NCBI GenBank assembly: GCA_034431435.1
Contig: DAOUDG010000096.1
Location: forward strand, 1-38,145
Reading direction: 5' to 3'
DNA length: 38,145 bases
Origin: JAHCIE01 sp034431435
GTDB lineage: Bacteria > Chloroflexota > Anaerolineae > Epilineales > JAHCIE01
The position numbers and the translations under genes are program-made. The notes under the pieces were generated by a model. The model made no database searches. It worked only from the letters and a program-made list of their open reading frames with translations, and had not been told where the DNA came from. Of the stretch, positions 29,747-36,669 are shown piece by piece. Within the stretch, counting starts at the first letter, position 1. Every line of letters begins with the position of its first letter.

Positions 29747-30343
29747 TTACTTGGCGGGCGAACCGACCGGCGCGGGGGCCGGCGCTGTGTTCTCGCCCGG
29801 CCAGGGTGTGCCGAGCCAATGGAGCAGCCAGCGGTCGAGGCCGTACCAGCCGGCGACCTTCCAGGCGAGCATCAGGCCAACGGCCAGGATCAGCAGCAGG
29901 CCATTGGTGGAGGCCGAGCCGGCCATGATGAAGTTCCAGTTCATGAATGCGCCAAAGAAGGCGGCGATGCCGACGAAGGCGCCGACGATGAGGGCCACGC
30001 CGATGAGGAACTCGCCATAGGCGACGAACTTGGCGAACCAGGTGTAGGATTGGGTGTCGAGCAGAAACTGAATGAAGGAGCGATACCAATCGAAGGAGAT
30101 GGCGGGGCGAGCGGGCGGGGCCGGAATGGCGACGGCGGCCAGCCAATACTTCTTGAGCGCCTCACCGGTGACCGTCCAGCCGGGGTCGGGCAGCTTGTGT
30201 AGGCCGGCGTCGATCCACTGCCAGCCGACGTACAGACGCACAATCAGCCAGAACCAGGCCATGCGCGTGTCGCTGAACAGGAACCGGGCGAGTGGCGGGT
30301 CTTGAATCACGGTGTTGTTGCGGGCTGCGACCTTACTAGACAT
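29747..30343 (-). CDS. DoxX-like integral membrane protein
   Basis: A 198-residue membrane protein of the DoxX/DoxD-type superfamily. Features in order: RMAWFWLIVRLYVGWQWIDAGLHKLPDPGW (helix 1 with the family's GW-x-W-x-x-AGxxK motif), WYRSFIQFLLDTQSYTWFAKFVAYGEFLIGVALIVGAFVGIAAFFGAFMNWNFIMAGSASTNG (helices 2-3) and LLLILAVGLMLAWKVAGWYGLDRWLL (helix 4). The C-terminus is Pro/Ala-rich. DoxX-type proteins form the small membrane subunit of thiosulfate:quinone oxidoreductase in archaea and a redox-stress complex with SodA/SseA in mycobacteria; here the partner is unknown. ATG 30343 has AGGAGGGAG upstream. It is divergent from the PAS-GAF kinase gene. Confidence 0.86.
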   Translation of the reverse strand: MSSKVAARNNTVIQDPPLARFLFSDTRMAWFWLIVRLYVGWQWIDAGLHKLPDPGWTVTGEALKKYWLAAVAIPAPPARPAISFDWYRSFIQFLLDTQSYTWFAKFVAYGEFLIGVALIVGAFVGIAAFFGAFMNWNFIMAGSASTNGLLLILAVGLMLAWKVAGWYGLDRWLLHWLGTPWPGENTAPAPAPVGSPAK

Positions 30344-30364
30344 GACTCCCTCCTGAGGAGTGTG

Positions 30365-30404
30365 CCGGTGGCGCACCTGGCTCGACGTTGAGCGGGGCCA
30401 CCGG
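30365..30404 (-). promoter_or_regulatory. Leader stem-loop ahead of the DoxX-like gene
   Basis: Eight-base perfect arms CCGGTGGC (30365-30372) and GCCACCGG (30397-30404) lie in the predicted 5' leader. Next to it, CTCCT-C-AGGAG (around 30346-30357) can fold back over the ribosome site. This is consistent with post-transcriptional control, but unproven. Confidence 0.35.
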
Positions 30405-30419
30405 TTAGTGCATGCTGCT

Positions 30420-30448
30420 AGTATAGGGGCAATCCTGGCTGGCAAATG
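30420..30448 (-). promoter_or_regulatory. Candidate promoter of the DoxX-like gene
   Basis: TATACT (30425-30420) is a good -10. At 17-bp spacing the -35 position (30448-30443) reads CATTTG, a poor match, and it lies inside the dyad 30443-30462. This is what an activator-dependent promoter would look like. Confidence 0.45.
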
Positions 30449-30462
30449 TATTGAGGCATTTG
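30443..30462. promoter_or_regulatory. 20-bp AT-rich dyad, candidate operator in divergent region
   Basis: CAAATG (30443-30448) and CATTTG (30457-30462) form perfect six-base arms. The site is markedly AT-rich against its surroundings. It overlaps the doxX -35 position and is about 70 bp upstream of the kinase promoter, so it could regulate both. Confidence 0.5.
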
Positions 30463-30533
30463 TATCTGGTGGTGAATTGTCCACCTGCGCAGCGGGTGAG
30501 GCCGGGGGCGTCGGCCGAGCGGCGAGCGCCTGG

Positions 30534-30562
30534 TTGTCTCTTGCGCGCACTTAGGCTATTAT
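30534..30562 (+). promoter_or_regulatory. Promoter of the two-component operon
   Basis: TTGTCT (30534-30539), 17-bp spacer, TATTAT (30557-30562). Start near 30569, about 36 nt before the kinase ATG at 30605. Confidence 0.65.
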
Positions 30563-30604
30563 TAGGAACGCTCAGGCGTGTGGAACTCGGAGCGTTGGCT
30601 ACCT

Positions 30605-32323
30605 ATGGACAAGACTCGTAACCCGATAGTGGCGCTGCCAGAGGCGAAGTTTCGCGGCTTGCTGGAATCCGCGCCCGATGCAATCGTCATTGTCGATAGC
30701 CGGGGCGATATTGTGGTCGCCAACTCCCAGGCGGAGCACCTGTTCGGCTATCCCCAGGCCGAGTTGTTGGGCCAGTCCATTGAGGTACTGCTTCCCAAAC
30801 GCCTGCGTGACCTGCATCGAGGGCATCGCGGCGCCTTTAGCGCGCGACCCATGACGCGCCCCATGGGCAGCGGCCTGGAGCTGGTGGCTCGACGCAAGGA
30901 TGGCAGCGAGTTTCCAGTGGAGATCAGCCTTAGCCCCTTCGAGACCGGCGAGGGGATGCTGGTCACGGCTGTTGTTCGCGACGTCACCGAGCGCAGGCGC
31001 GCCGCTGAAGAACTGGAGCGTCAGGTCCAGCAGCGCACCATCCATCTTCAGGCGTTGCTGGAGTTCAGTCAGCTTCTCTTGCGCACCCGCAGCCTGGATG
31101 GCATGCTCGACCAGGCGATTCGCCATGCCATGGCCTTCGTCCCAGACGCCCATCGCGGCGCGATCTATCTGTACGACGAGGAGACGGGCGATCTGACGCT
31201 GCATGCCAGCGCGGGCTTTCGGGAAGTGCCCCGGCTGCGGGTGCCGGTCGAGATGGGCATTCTCGGTCTAGCGCTGACGACGCGCCGCTCGTATGTATTG
31301 AACTCGGTGGCCGACTATCGTTCCATCGCCGAGAACGCGCTTCGCGAGCGTTGGGAGCGAACGATCGTCAACTTCCAGTTGGACCAGGCTCCCACGGGCG
31401 CGATGGTGATTCCGCTGGTAGCCCACGACCAGGCCATCGGCGCGCTCATCCTGATGCGCGATGGGGGCGGTGGCGCGTTTGCCACGGAAGAGCGCACCGC
31501 CCTAGAGACGCTGGCGAACCTGGCGGCAGCGGCCATTAGCGAGGAGCGCAGCCGCTCCCAGGCGCGCAGCCTGTCGACGCAGGTCGCCTCGCTGGAGGAG
31601 CGACAGCGCGAGATGGCCGAGCGGTTGAGCTATGCCGAGTCGGGCATGCTTCAGGCGGCGCGCCTGGCCGCCGTCGGCCAGCTGGCGGCGTCCATCGCGC
31701 ACGAGATCAACAACCCCTTGTACGCGGCGCGGAACTGCCTGTACCTGCTGGAAGAAGACTTGCCCGAAAAGCTGCGCGGCCTGCCCTACCTGGGGTTGGC
31801 GCGCGACCAGCTCGATCGTATTGCGGGCATCATCGGCCGCATGCGCAACTTCTACCGCCCGGCGCGGGGCGAGATGGCCCTCCACAATCTAAACTACCTT
31901 TTGGAGGAAACGCTGGCGGTCGCGGGGCTGAATCTGCGCCACGGAGCCGTCCAGATGATCTTTACGCCGAGCCAGGACCTGCCCGAGGTGGTATGCAATG
32001 GCGACCAGTTGCGCCAGGTGTTCCTCAATCTGGTGATGAATGCCATCGATGCCATGCCGGATGGCGGCACGCTGACCGTGCGCACTGAGGGATGGCCGAA
32101 CGGAGCCATCGTCGAGGTTCGCGACACCGGGGTGGGCATCCCGAAGGATATTCGGGAGCGGATGTTTGAGCCATTCTTCACCAACAAGCCGAGCGGCACC
32201 GGCCTGGGCCTGTCCATCAGCGCGCACATTGTGACTCAGCACGGCGGCCGTATCGAAGTCGAGAGCGAGGAGGGGCAGGGCAGCACGTTCCGCGTGTTGC
32301 TTCCCTATCAGCCGAGCGCCTAA
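30605..32323 (+). CDS. Soluble PAS-GAF sensor histidine kinase (NtrB-like)
   Basis: A 572-residue cytoplasmic kinase without membrane segments. The PAS domain is about 10-130 (ILLE..PDAIVIVDSRGDIVVANSQAEHLFGYPQ). A GAF-like domain follows from about 155 to 310 (RTRSLDGMLDQAIRHAMAFVPDAHRGAIYLYDEETGDL; later GAMVIPLVAHDQAIGALIL). A coiled linker leads to the HisKA helix LAASIAHEINNPLYAARNCLYLLEE with phosphorylated H366. The HATPase domain ends with the N box (LVMNAIDAM), DTGVGIP and GTGLGLSISAHIV. The HEINNPL type is the NtrB/HPK4 style. Sensor ligand is unknown. I use ATG 30605; a GTG at 30578 is possible but lacks a ribosome site. It starts a four-gene operon with three following genes. Confidence 0.93.
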   Translation: MDKTRNPIVALPEAKFRGLLESAPDAIVIVDSRGDIVVANSQAEHLFGYPQAELLGQSIEVLLPKRLRDLHRGHRGAFSARPMTRPMGSGLELVARRKDGSEFPVEISLSPFETGEGMLVTAVVRDVTERRRAAEELERQVQQRTIHLQALLEFSQLLLRTRSLDGMLDQAIRHAMAFVPDAHRGAIYLYDEETGDLTLHASAGFREVPRLRVPVEMGILGLALTTRRSYVLNSVADYRSIAENALRERWERTIVNFQLDQAPTGAMVIPLVAHDQAIGALILMRDGGGGAFATEERTALETLANLAAAAISEERSRSQARSLSTQVASLEERQREMAERLSYAESGMLQAARLAAVGQLAASIAHEINNPLYAARNCLYLLEEDLPEKLRGLPYLGLARDQLDRIAGIIGRMRNFYRPARGEMALHNLNYLLEETLAVAGLNLRHGAVQMIFTPSQDLPEVVCNGDQLRQVFLNLVMNAIDAMPDGGTLTVRTEGWPNGAIVEVRDTGVGIPKDIRERMFEPFFTNKPSGTGLGLSISAHIVTQHGGRIEVESEEGQGSTFRVLLPYQPSA

Positions 32324-32339
32324 CTGCCAGGAGCGTGCC

Positions 32340-33134
32340 ATGTCTCAGCCGACCGCCCAGATCCTCGTCGTTGACGACGAAGCCCCGATTCGCATCACGA
32401 TGTCCGAGGTGCTGCGTCGGCGCGGCTTCGAGGTGGTCACGGCGGCGAGCGGCGAGGAGGCGCTGGAACTAGTGCATGAGCGGCCGTTCGACCTGTTGCT
32501 GCTTGACTTGAAGCTGCCAGGGATCGACGGCGTTGAAGTGGCGCGGCGCGCCAGAGAACGTCAACCCGACGCCGCGATTATCATCCTCACCGGACACGGC
32601 TCGCTGGAAAGCGCGATGGAGGGCATCCACCTGGGCGTCTTCGACTATATGCTGAAGACCTCCAGCCCCCAGGAAGTTCAGGCGCGGGTGGCGTCGGCGC
32701 TGGAGCAGCGCAGCGAGGACCGGCGCAGGAAGCAGCTTCTCCAGACCTTGCAGACGGTGGTGAGTGAGTTGCAGGGCGACGCCGCGCCCGTCCGCGAGGC
32801 CGGCCCGGCCGACGAGTGGATCGCCATCGGCGATCTACAAATCTCGACCTGGAAGCAGATGGCCCGCCTGGGCGACCGCACCTTGAACCTGACGCCGACG
32901 GAGTTTCGCGTTCTGGTGTGCCTGGCCCAGCAGGCAGGGCAGGTGATGACCTATCAGCAGATCGTGCGTTGCGCCCAGGGCTACGACGCTGACCCCTTCG
33001 AAGCCACCGAACTGGTCAAGCCCCACATCTATCATCTGCGGCAGAAAGTCGAGCCGGACCCTGCTAATCCGCGCTACATTCTGACGGTGCGCGGCACGGG
33101 CTACTTGCTGGCAGTTTTGGGCGAGGCGCGCTAG
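32340..33134 (+). CDS. Response regulator: NtrC-like receiver with OmpR-type winged-helix output
   Basis: A 264-residue response regulator. The receiver (about 8-125) has the DD pair in ILVVDDEAPIR, phospho-acceptor D56 in LLLDLKLPGIDG, T in ILTGHGSLESAMEGIHLGVFDYMLK and K in YMLKTSSP. That GHGSxE...FDYxxK wording is the NtrC/Fis-family style. After a helical linker, the C-terminal winged helix (about 170-262: LTPTEFRVLVCLAQQAGQVMTYQQIVRCAQGYDADPFEATELVKPHIYHLRQKVEPDPANPRYILTVRGTGYLL) is an OmpR/PhoB-type domain. It starts 16 bp after the kinase gene with AGGAG upstream and is its obvious partner. No sigma-54 AAA domain is present. The target promoters are unknown. Confidence 0.94.
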   Translation: MSQPTAQILVVDDEAPIRITMSEVLRRRGFEVVTAASGEEALELVHERPFDLLLLDLKLPGIDGVEVARRARERQPDAAIIILTGHGSLESAMEGIHLGVFDYMLKTSSPQEVQARVASALEQRSEDRRRKQLLQTLQTVVSELQGDAAPVREAGPADEWIAIGDLQISTWKQMARLGDRTLNLTPTEFRVLVCLAQQAGQVMTYQQIVRCAQGYDADPFEATELVKPHIYHLRQKVEPDPANPRYILTVRGTGYLLAVLGEAR

Positions 33135-33152
33135 CGCGGCATGAGGAATCGT

Positions 33153-33842
33153 ATGGCGGGTGAGACCATTCTGGTGGTGGAAGACGAGACGAAAATCGCG
33201 GACTTCATTCGCCGTGGCCTGATCTACGAAGGCTACCAGGCCCAGGTTGCCAACGATGGCCTGTCCGCCTTGACTGTGGCGCGGGATACGCCGCCCGATC
33301 TGGTCGTCCTGGATGTGATGCTGCCGGGGCTAGACGGTCTGGAGGTGTGCCGCCGCCTGCGGGCCGGATCCGACGTGCCCATTCTCATGCTGACGGCGCG
33401 GGACGCCGTGCGAGACCGCGTGGCAGGGTTGGATGCGGGGGCGGATGATTACCTGGTCAAGCCCTTCGACTTCGACGAATTGCTGGCGCGGGTGCGGGCT
33501 TTGCTACGCCGACGCGGGGGGCGCGATGACACGCCGGCCGATGATGTCCTACGCTTCAACGATTTGATGCTGTATCCGGCGCAGCGCCTGGCGCAGAGAG
33601 GCAGCCGCTCCCTCGACCTTACCGCGAAGGAGTACGACTTACTGGAACTCTTCATGCGCCATCCGCGTCAGGTACTCACGCGGGATGTCATCTACGACCA
33701 GTTGTGGGGCTATGACTTCGGCGGCGAGTCCAACATCATCGAGGTGTACGTTCGTTACCTGCGCTCCAAGATGGAAGCGAGTGGGGAGTCGCGCCTGATT
33801 CAGACTATTCGCGGCGTCGGTTATGCGCTACGTGACGAGTGA
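33153..33842 (+). CDS. OmpR/PhoB-family response regulator
   Basis: A 229-residue standard OmpR-type regulator. The receiver has VVEDE, phospho-acceptor D54 (VVLDVMLPGLDG), LTARD and VKPFDFDELLAR. The winged helix ends RHPRQVLTRDVIYDQLWGYDFGGESNIIEVYVRYLRSKMEASGESRLIQTIRGVGYALRDE. The ATG at 33153 has GAGGA six bases upstream; the ATG four codons earlier would place that site inside the gene. It follows the first regulator by 18 bp and precedes its own kinase by 12 bp. The MprA/BaeR-like layout and the HtrA gene beyond the kinase suggest control of envelope stress genes. Confidence 0.95.
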   Translation: MAGETILVVEDETKIADFIRRGLIYEGYQAQVANDGLSALTVARDTPPDLVVLDVMLPGLDGLEVCRRLRAGSDVPILMLTARDAVRDRVAGLDAGADDYLVKPFDFDELLARVRALLRRRGGRDDTPADDVLRFNDLMLYPAQRLAQRGSRSLDLTAKEYDLLELFMRHPRQVLTRDVIYDQLWGYDFGGESNIIEVYVRYLRSKMEASGESRLIQTIRGVGYALRDE

Positions 33843-33854
33843 CCGGGGAGCGGC

Positions 33855-35321
33855 ATGTCGATTCGAACCCGGCTCACGGTCTGGTACGTTGGCCTGCTGG
33901 CTATCATCCTGATTGCCTTCGCCCTGGTCATCTATACCCTTCAGGAGCGGTCGGCCCTGGGCGAGGCGGATGCAGAGTTGCAGACCTACGCCCGCGCCCT
34001 GGTCAGCGTCGCCAGTCGTGACCTGCTCATCAAGTACATCAACGGGTCTGCGCCCGAGGCCACGGCGCGCGGTGCGCCCGTCCTGGCCTTCTCGAGCGCC
34101 CAGCTCTACGTGCAGTTCGCCAATCTCCAGGGCGTGATTGGCACGCAGGCCCCGCGCCTGCAAGACCTTCAGATTCCCCTCGACCAGGACATGCGCGACT
34201 GGGCAGCCCGTGGCAGGGCCACGAAGCGCACCGTTACCCTGCCCGACGAGACGGAACTGCGCGTCTATACGGAACCGGTGGTTATCGACGGTATGATGAC
34301 CGGCTATCTCCAGGTCGCGCGGCCTATCAGCGCCGTCTCGGAGAGTCTGCGCCGCCTGGCGACGCTGCTGGTGGTGGGGATTGGCCTGGCCCTGGCATTG
34401 GCGGCCCTGGTCGGCGCGCTGCTGGCCGAGGCCGCCTTGCGGCCGATCGACAGCGTGACTCAGACGGCGCTACGTATCACGCAGACGGACGACCTCAGCC
34501 GCCGCCTGATTCTCCCACCGAGCGCGCCAATTGACGAGGTGGGCCGTCTGGCCGATACCTTCAACCTGATGCTCGACCGGATTGAGGCCCTCTTCGAGAC
34601 GCAGCAACGCTTCATCGCCGACGTGTCGCACGAACTGCGCACGCCGCTAACCACCATTCGCGGCAATCTGGACTTGATTCGCCGCAGCGGCCACGTCGAC
34701 CCGGAATCGATGACGGCGATGCAGTCGGAGGCCGAGCGCATGTCGCGGCTGGTGCGGGACCTGCTGCTCCTGGCCCAGGCGGACGCGGGCGTGACACTCC
34801 AGCGTACGGCGGTGGAGATGGATAGCCTGTTGCTGGACGTGTATCGTCAGGCGCGGGTCATCGCCCAACAGGCGAACCCCGGCGTCACGGTCCGCCTCGG
34901 CGCAGAGGACCAGGCCACCGTGCTGGGCGACCCGGATCGGCTGCGGCAGCTGCTTCTCAACCTGGCCGAGAATGCTGTCAAGTACACGCCGAGTGGTGGA
35001 ACGGTCACGCTGGGGCTGGAACGCCGCGACGGCTGGGTCCGCGTGGATGTGGCTGACACGGGGATTGGCATCCCCGCCGAGGACGTGCCGCACATCTTTG
35101 AGCGCTTCTATCGTGTCGACAAGGCGCGCTCGCGCGAGAAGGGCGGCACGGGGCTTGGCCTGTCCATTGCCCAGTGGATCGCCCAGGCCCACGGCGGTCG
35201 GCTCGAGGTGCGCAGCGAGGCGGGGGACGGTACGACGTTCACATTGTGGCTGCCGGTGGCGGCGCCGTCGCTTGCCCGCGAGACGGGAATCCACGAGAGT
35301 GGCGCGGCGCGGCGAGCTTAA
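33855..35321 (+). CDS. Membrane sensor histidine kinase (HAMP-HisKA-HATPase)
   Basis: A 488-residue classical kinase. TM1 is VWYVGLLAIILIAFALVIYTL (about 9-29). About 135 residues of extracytoplasmic sensor domain follow. TM2 (about 168-195, LATLLVVGIGLALALAALVGALL) leads to a HAMP domain (LRPIDSVTQTALRITQTDDLSRRL). HisKA reads FIADVSHELRTPLTTIRGNLDLIRRSG with H259. The HATPase domain has NLAENAVKYTPSG, DTGIGIPAEDVPHIFERFYRVDKARSREKGGTGLGLSIAQWI. It starts 12 bp after the regulator with GGGGAG upstream. Similar to MprB/BaeS/CpxA-type kinases that sense cell-envelope damage. The stop codon lies in the 12-bp palindrome GAGCTTAAGCTC (35314-35325). Confidence 0.95.
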   Translation: MSIRTRLTVWYVGLLAIILIAFALVIYTLQERSALGEADAELQTYARALVSVASRDLLIKYINGSAPEATARGAPVLAFSSAQLYVQFANLQGVIGTQAPRLQDLQIPLDQDMRDWAARGRATKRTVTLPDETELRVYTEPVVIDGMMTGYLQVARPISAVSESLRRLATLLVVGIGLALALAALVGALLAEAALRPIDSVTQTALRITQTDDLSRRLILPPSAPIDEVGRLADTFNLMLDRIEALFETQQRFIADVSHELRTPLTTIRGNLDLIRRSGHVDPESMTAMQSEAERMSRLVRDLLLLAQADAGVTLQRTAVEMDSLLLDVYRQARVIAQQANPGVTVRLGAEDQATVLGDPDRLRQLLLNLAENAVKYTPSGGTVTLGLERRDGWVRVDVADTGIGIPAEDVPHIFERFYRVDKARSREKGGTGLGLSIAQWIAQAHGGRLEVRSEAGDGTTFTLWLPVAAPSLARETGIHESGAARRA

Positions 35322-35338
35322 GCTCTTCTCATGCTGCC

Positions 35339-35365
35339 CTTAGTTGGCTCTTAGCGCACGTTAAG
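35339..35365. promoter_or_regulatory. Direct repeats spaced 11 bp upstream of htrA
   Basis: CTTAG at 35339-35343 and 35350-35354, with a weaker third copy TTAAG at 35361-35365. The 11-bp period is the spacing of OmpR/PhoB-type half-sites. The array is about 20 bp upstream of a TATGCT (35387-35392) that could serve as -10, where a -35 would be replaced by an activator. Confidence 0.5.
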
Positions 35366-35399
35366 AATTTGCTCAGGTGTTCTCTCTATGCTTTCCGGT

Positions 35400-35426
35400 G
35401 ACGGGCGCGCGGTCTGTGCGCCCGTC
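35400..35426 (+). promoter_or_regulatory. Stem-loop at the start of the htrA leader
   Basis: Perfect nine-base arms GACGGGCGC (35400-35408) and GCGCCCGTC (35418-35426), extendable by a GGT/ACC pair with one bulge. It could stabilise the htrA mRNA 5' end or terminate the kinase operon; no U-tract. The ribosome site (35451-35457) is outside it. Confidence 0.4.
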
Positions 35427-35464
35427 CACCTCTGGGTGTCGTTAGCGAAGAAGAGAGGACATCT

Positions 35465-36547
35465 ATGAACGCGCGCAGAACAAGTCTCATCGCTGCTGTC
35501 GTGGCCGGCATCCTGATTGTGGTGTTGGTGGCGGGTCTCGTCGGCGGCGTGACTGGCTTCGTGGCGGCGTGGGTGGCTGCGCCGCGACTGGCCGCCCGCT
35601 CGCTGCCCGCGCAGCCCGCGGCCATCACCGCGCCGGCCACGGCACGATCGGCGGCGCCGACTACTGGCTCGTCGACCACCCCGGCCGGCGACGAGGCGGT
35701 GGTGAATGCAGTCCAGGTGGTCAAGCCAGCCGTGGTGTTGATCACGAATGGTCAAGGCGTAGGCTCTGGCGTCATCATCGACCAGAAGGGCTACGTACTG
35801 ACCAATAACCACGTGGTCGAGGGCGGCCGCCAGTTCCAGGTACGCTTCGACAACGGGGCGACCTCGACGGCAACACTGGTCGGCACGTATCCGGCCGCCG
35901 ACCTGGCGGTCATCCAGATCAAGAGCGCGGTCCCGGCGGTGGCCACGATGGGCGACTCCTTGGGCCTCAAGCCAGGCGAGCGCGTGATCGCGATTGGCAA
36001 TGCCCTGGGTCGCTACACCAACAGTGTGACGACGGGTATTGTCAGCGCCACCAATCGCAGCCTGGGGGGCATCAACGGCCTCATCCAGCACGACGCGCCC
36101 ATCAATAGCGGTAACTCAGGCGGGCCGCTGCTCAACCTGAAGGGCGAGGTGATCGGCATCAACGCCATGGTCGTGCGTGGGCAGGGGACGAGCGCGCCCG
36201 CCGAAGGGCTGGGTTTCAGCGTGCCCAGCGCGGTGGCGCGCGTCGTTGCCGACAAGCTCATCGCCGGCCAGAGTGTGGATTGGCCGTACATGGGCGTGAG
36301 CCTGGAGGGTGCGCAGGGTGGCATGCGCGTCGCCTCGGTCGAGCCGAATGGCGGCGCGGCGAAGGCGGGCCTGCGGCAGGGCGACGTGATTGTCTCGATT
36401 GAGGGCTACGCGCTGAACCCCGACATGCCAGTGTCCGCGCTGCTGCTGACCTACGGTGTCGGCGCCACCGTGAAGCTGGATATCCAGCGCGATGGGCAGG
36501 CCCAGACGGTGCCGGTGCAGCTGGTCAAGCGGCCCGCAGGGTCGTGA
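35465..36547 (+). CDS. htrA: HtrA/DegQ-type membrane-anchored serine protease (S1C) with one PDZ domain
   Basis: A 360-residue protein. It starts with one N-terminal transmembrane helix (LIAAVVAGILIVVLVAGLVGGVTGFVAAWVA), a Pro/Ala/Thr-rich linker, then the trypsin-like domain. The catalytic triad is H116 (TNNHVVEGG), D146 (AADLAVIQIK) and S218 (INSGNSGGPLLN). The single PDZ domain is residues 272-360 (WPYMGVSL...KAGLRQGDVIVSIEGYAL). It degrades or refolds damaged proteins outside the membrane. The ATG has GAGAGGA upstream. It lies directly after the RR2/HK2 pair, an order like mycobacterial mprAB-pepD, and is probably controlled by them. Confidence 0.95.
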   Translation: MNARRTSLIAAVVAGILIVVLVAGLVGGVTGFVAAWVAAPRLAARSLPAQPAAITAPATARSAAPTTGSSTTPAGDEAVVNAVQVVKPAVVLITNGQGVGSGVIIDQKGYVLTNNHVVEGGRQFQVRFDNGATSTATLVGTYPAADLAVIQIKSAVPAVATMGDSLGLKPGERVIAIGNALGRYTNSVTTGIVSATNRSLGGINGLIQHDAPINSGNSGGPLLNLKGEVIGINAMVVRGQGTSAPAEGLGFSVPSAVARVVADKLIAGQSVDWPYMGVSLEGAQGGMRVASVEPNGGAAKAGLRQGDVIVSIEGYALNPDMPVSALLLTYGVGATVKLDIQRDGQAQTVPVQLVKRPAGS

Positions 36548-36601
36548 CGCTGGCTGCCGGCGTGATATTCATGGCGCATACGTAACTCGGTTTGAGAGGC
36601 G

Positions 36602-36629
36602 CCGGCGGGTCACACCCGTGACCCGCCGG
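36602..36629. other. 12-bp perfect stem-loop between htrA and the double-PDZ gene
   Basis: Arms 36602-36613 (CCGGCGGGTCAC) and 36618-36629 (GTGACCCGCCGG) with a four-base loop. It is very stable and has no U-tract. It may be an mRNA processing or attenuation stem between two cotranscribed genes, or a terminator of htrA. Confidence 0.5.
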
Positions 36630-36669
36630 ACGCGGTGTCTGAGGAACGTTTACCACGAGAGGAGGAGGT

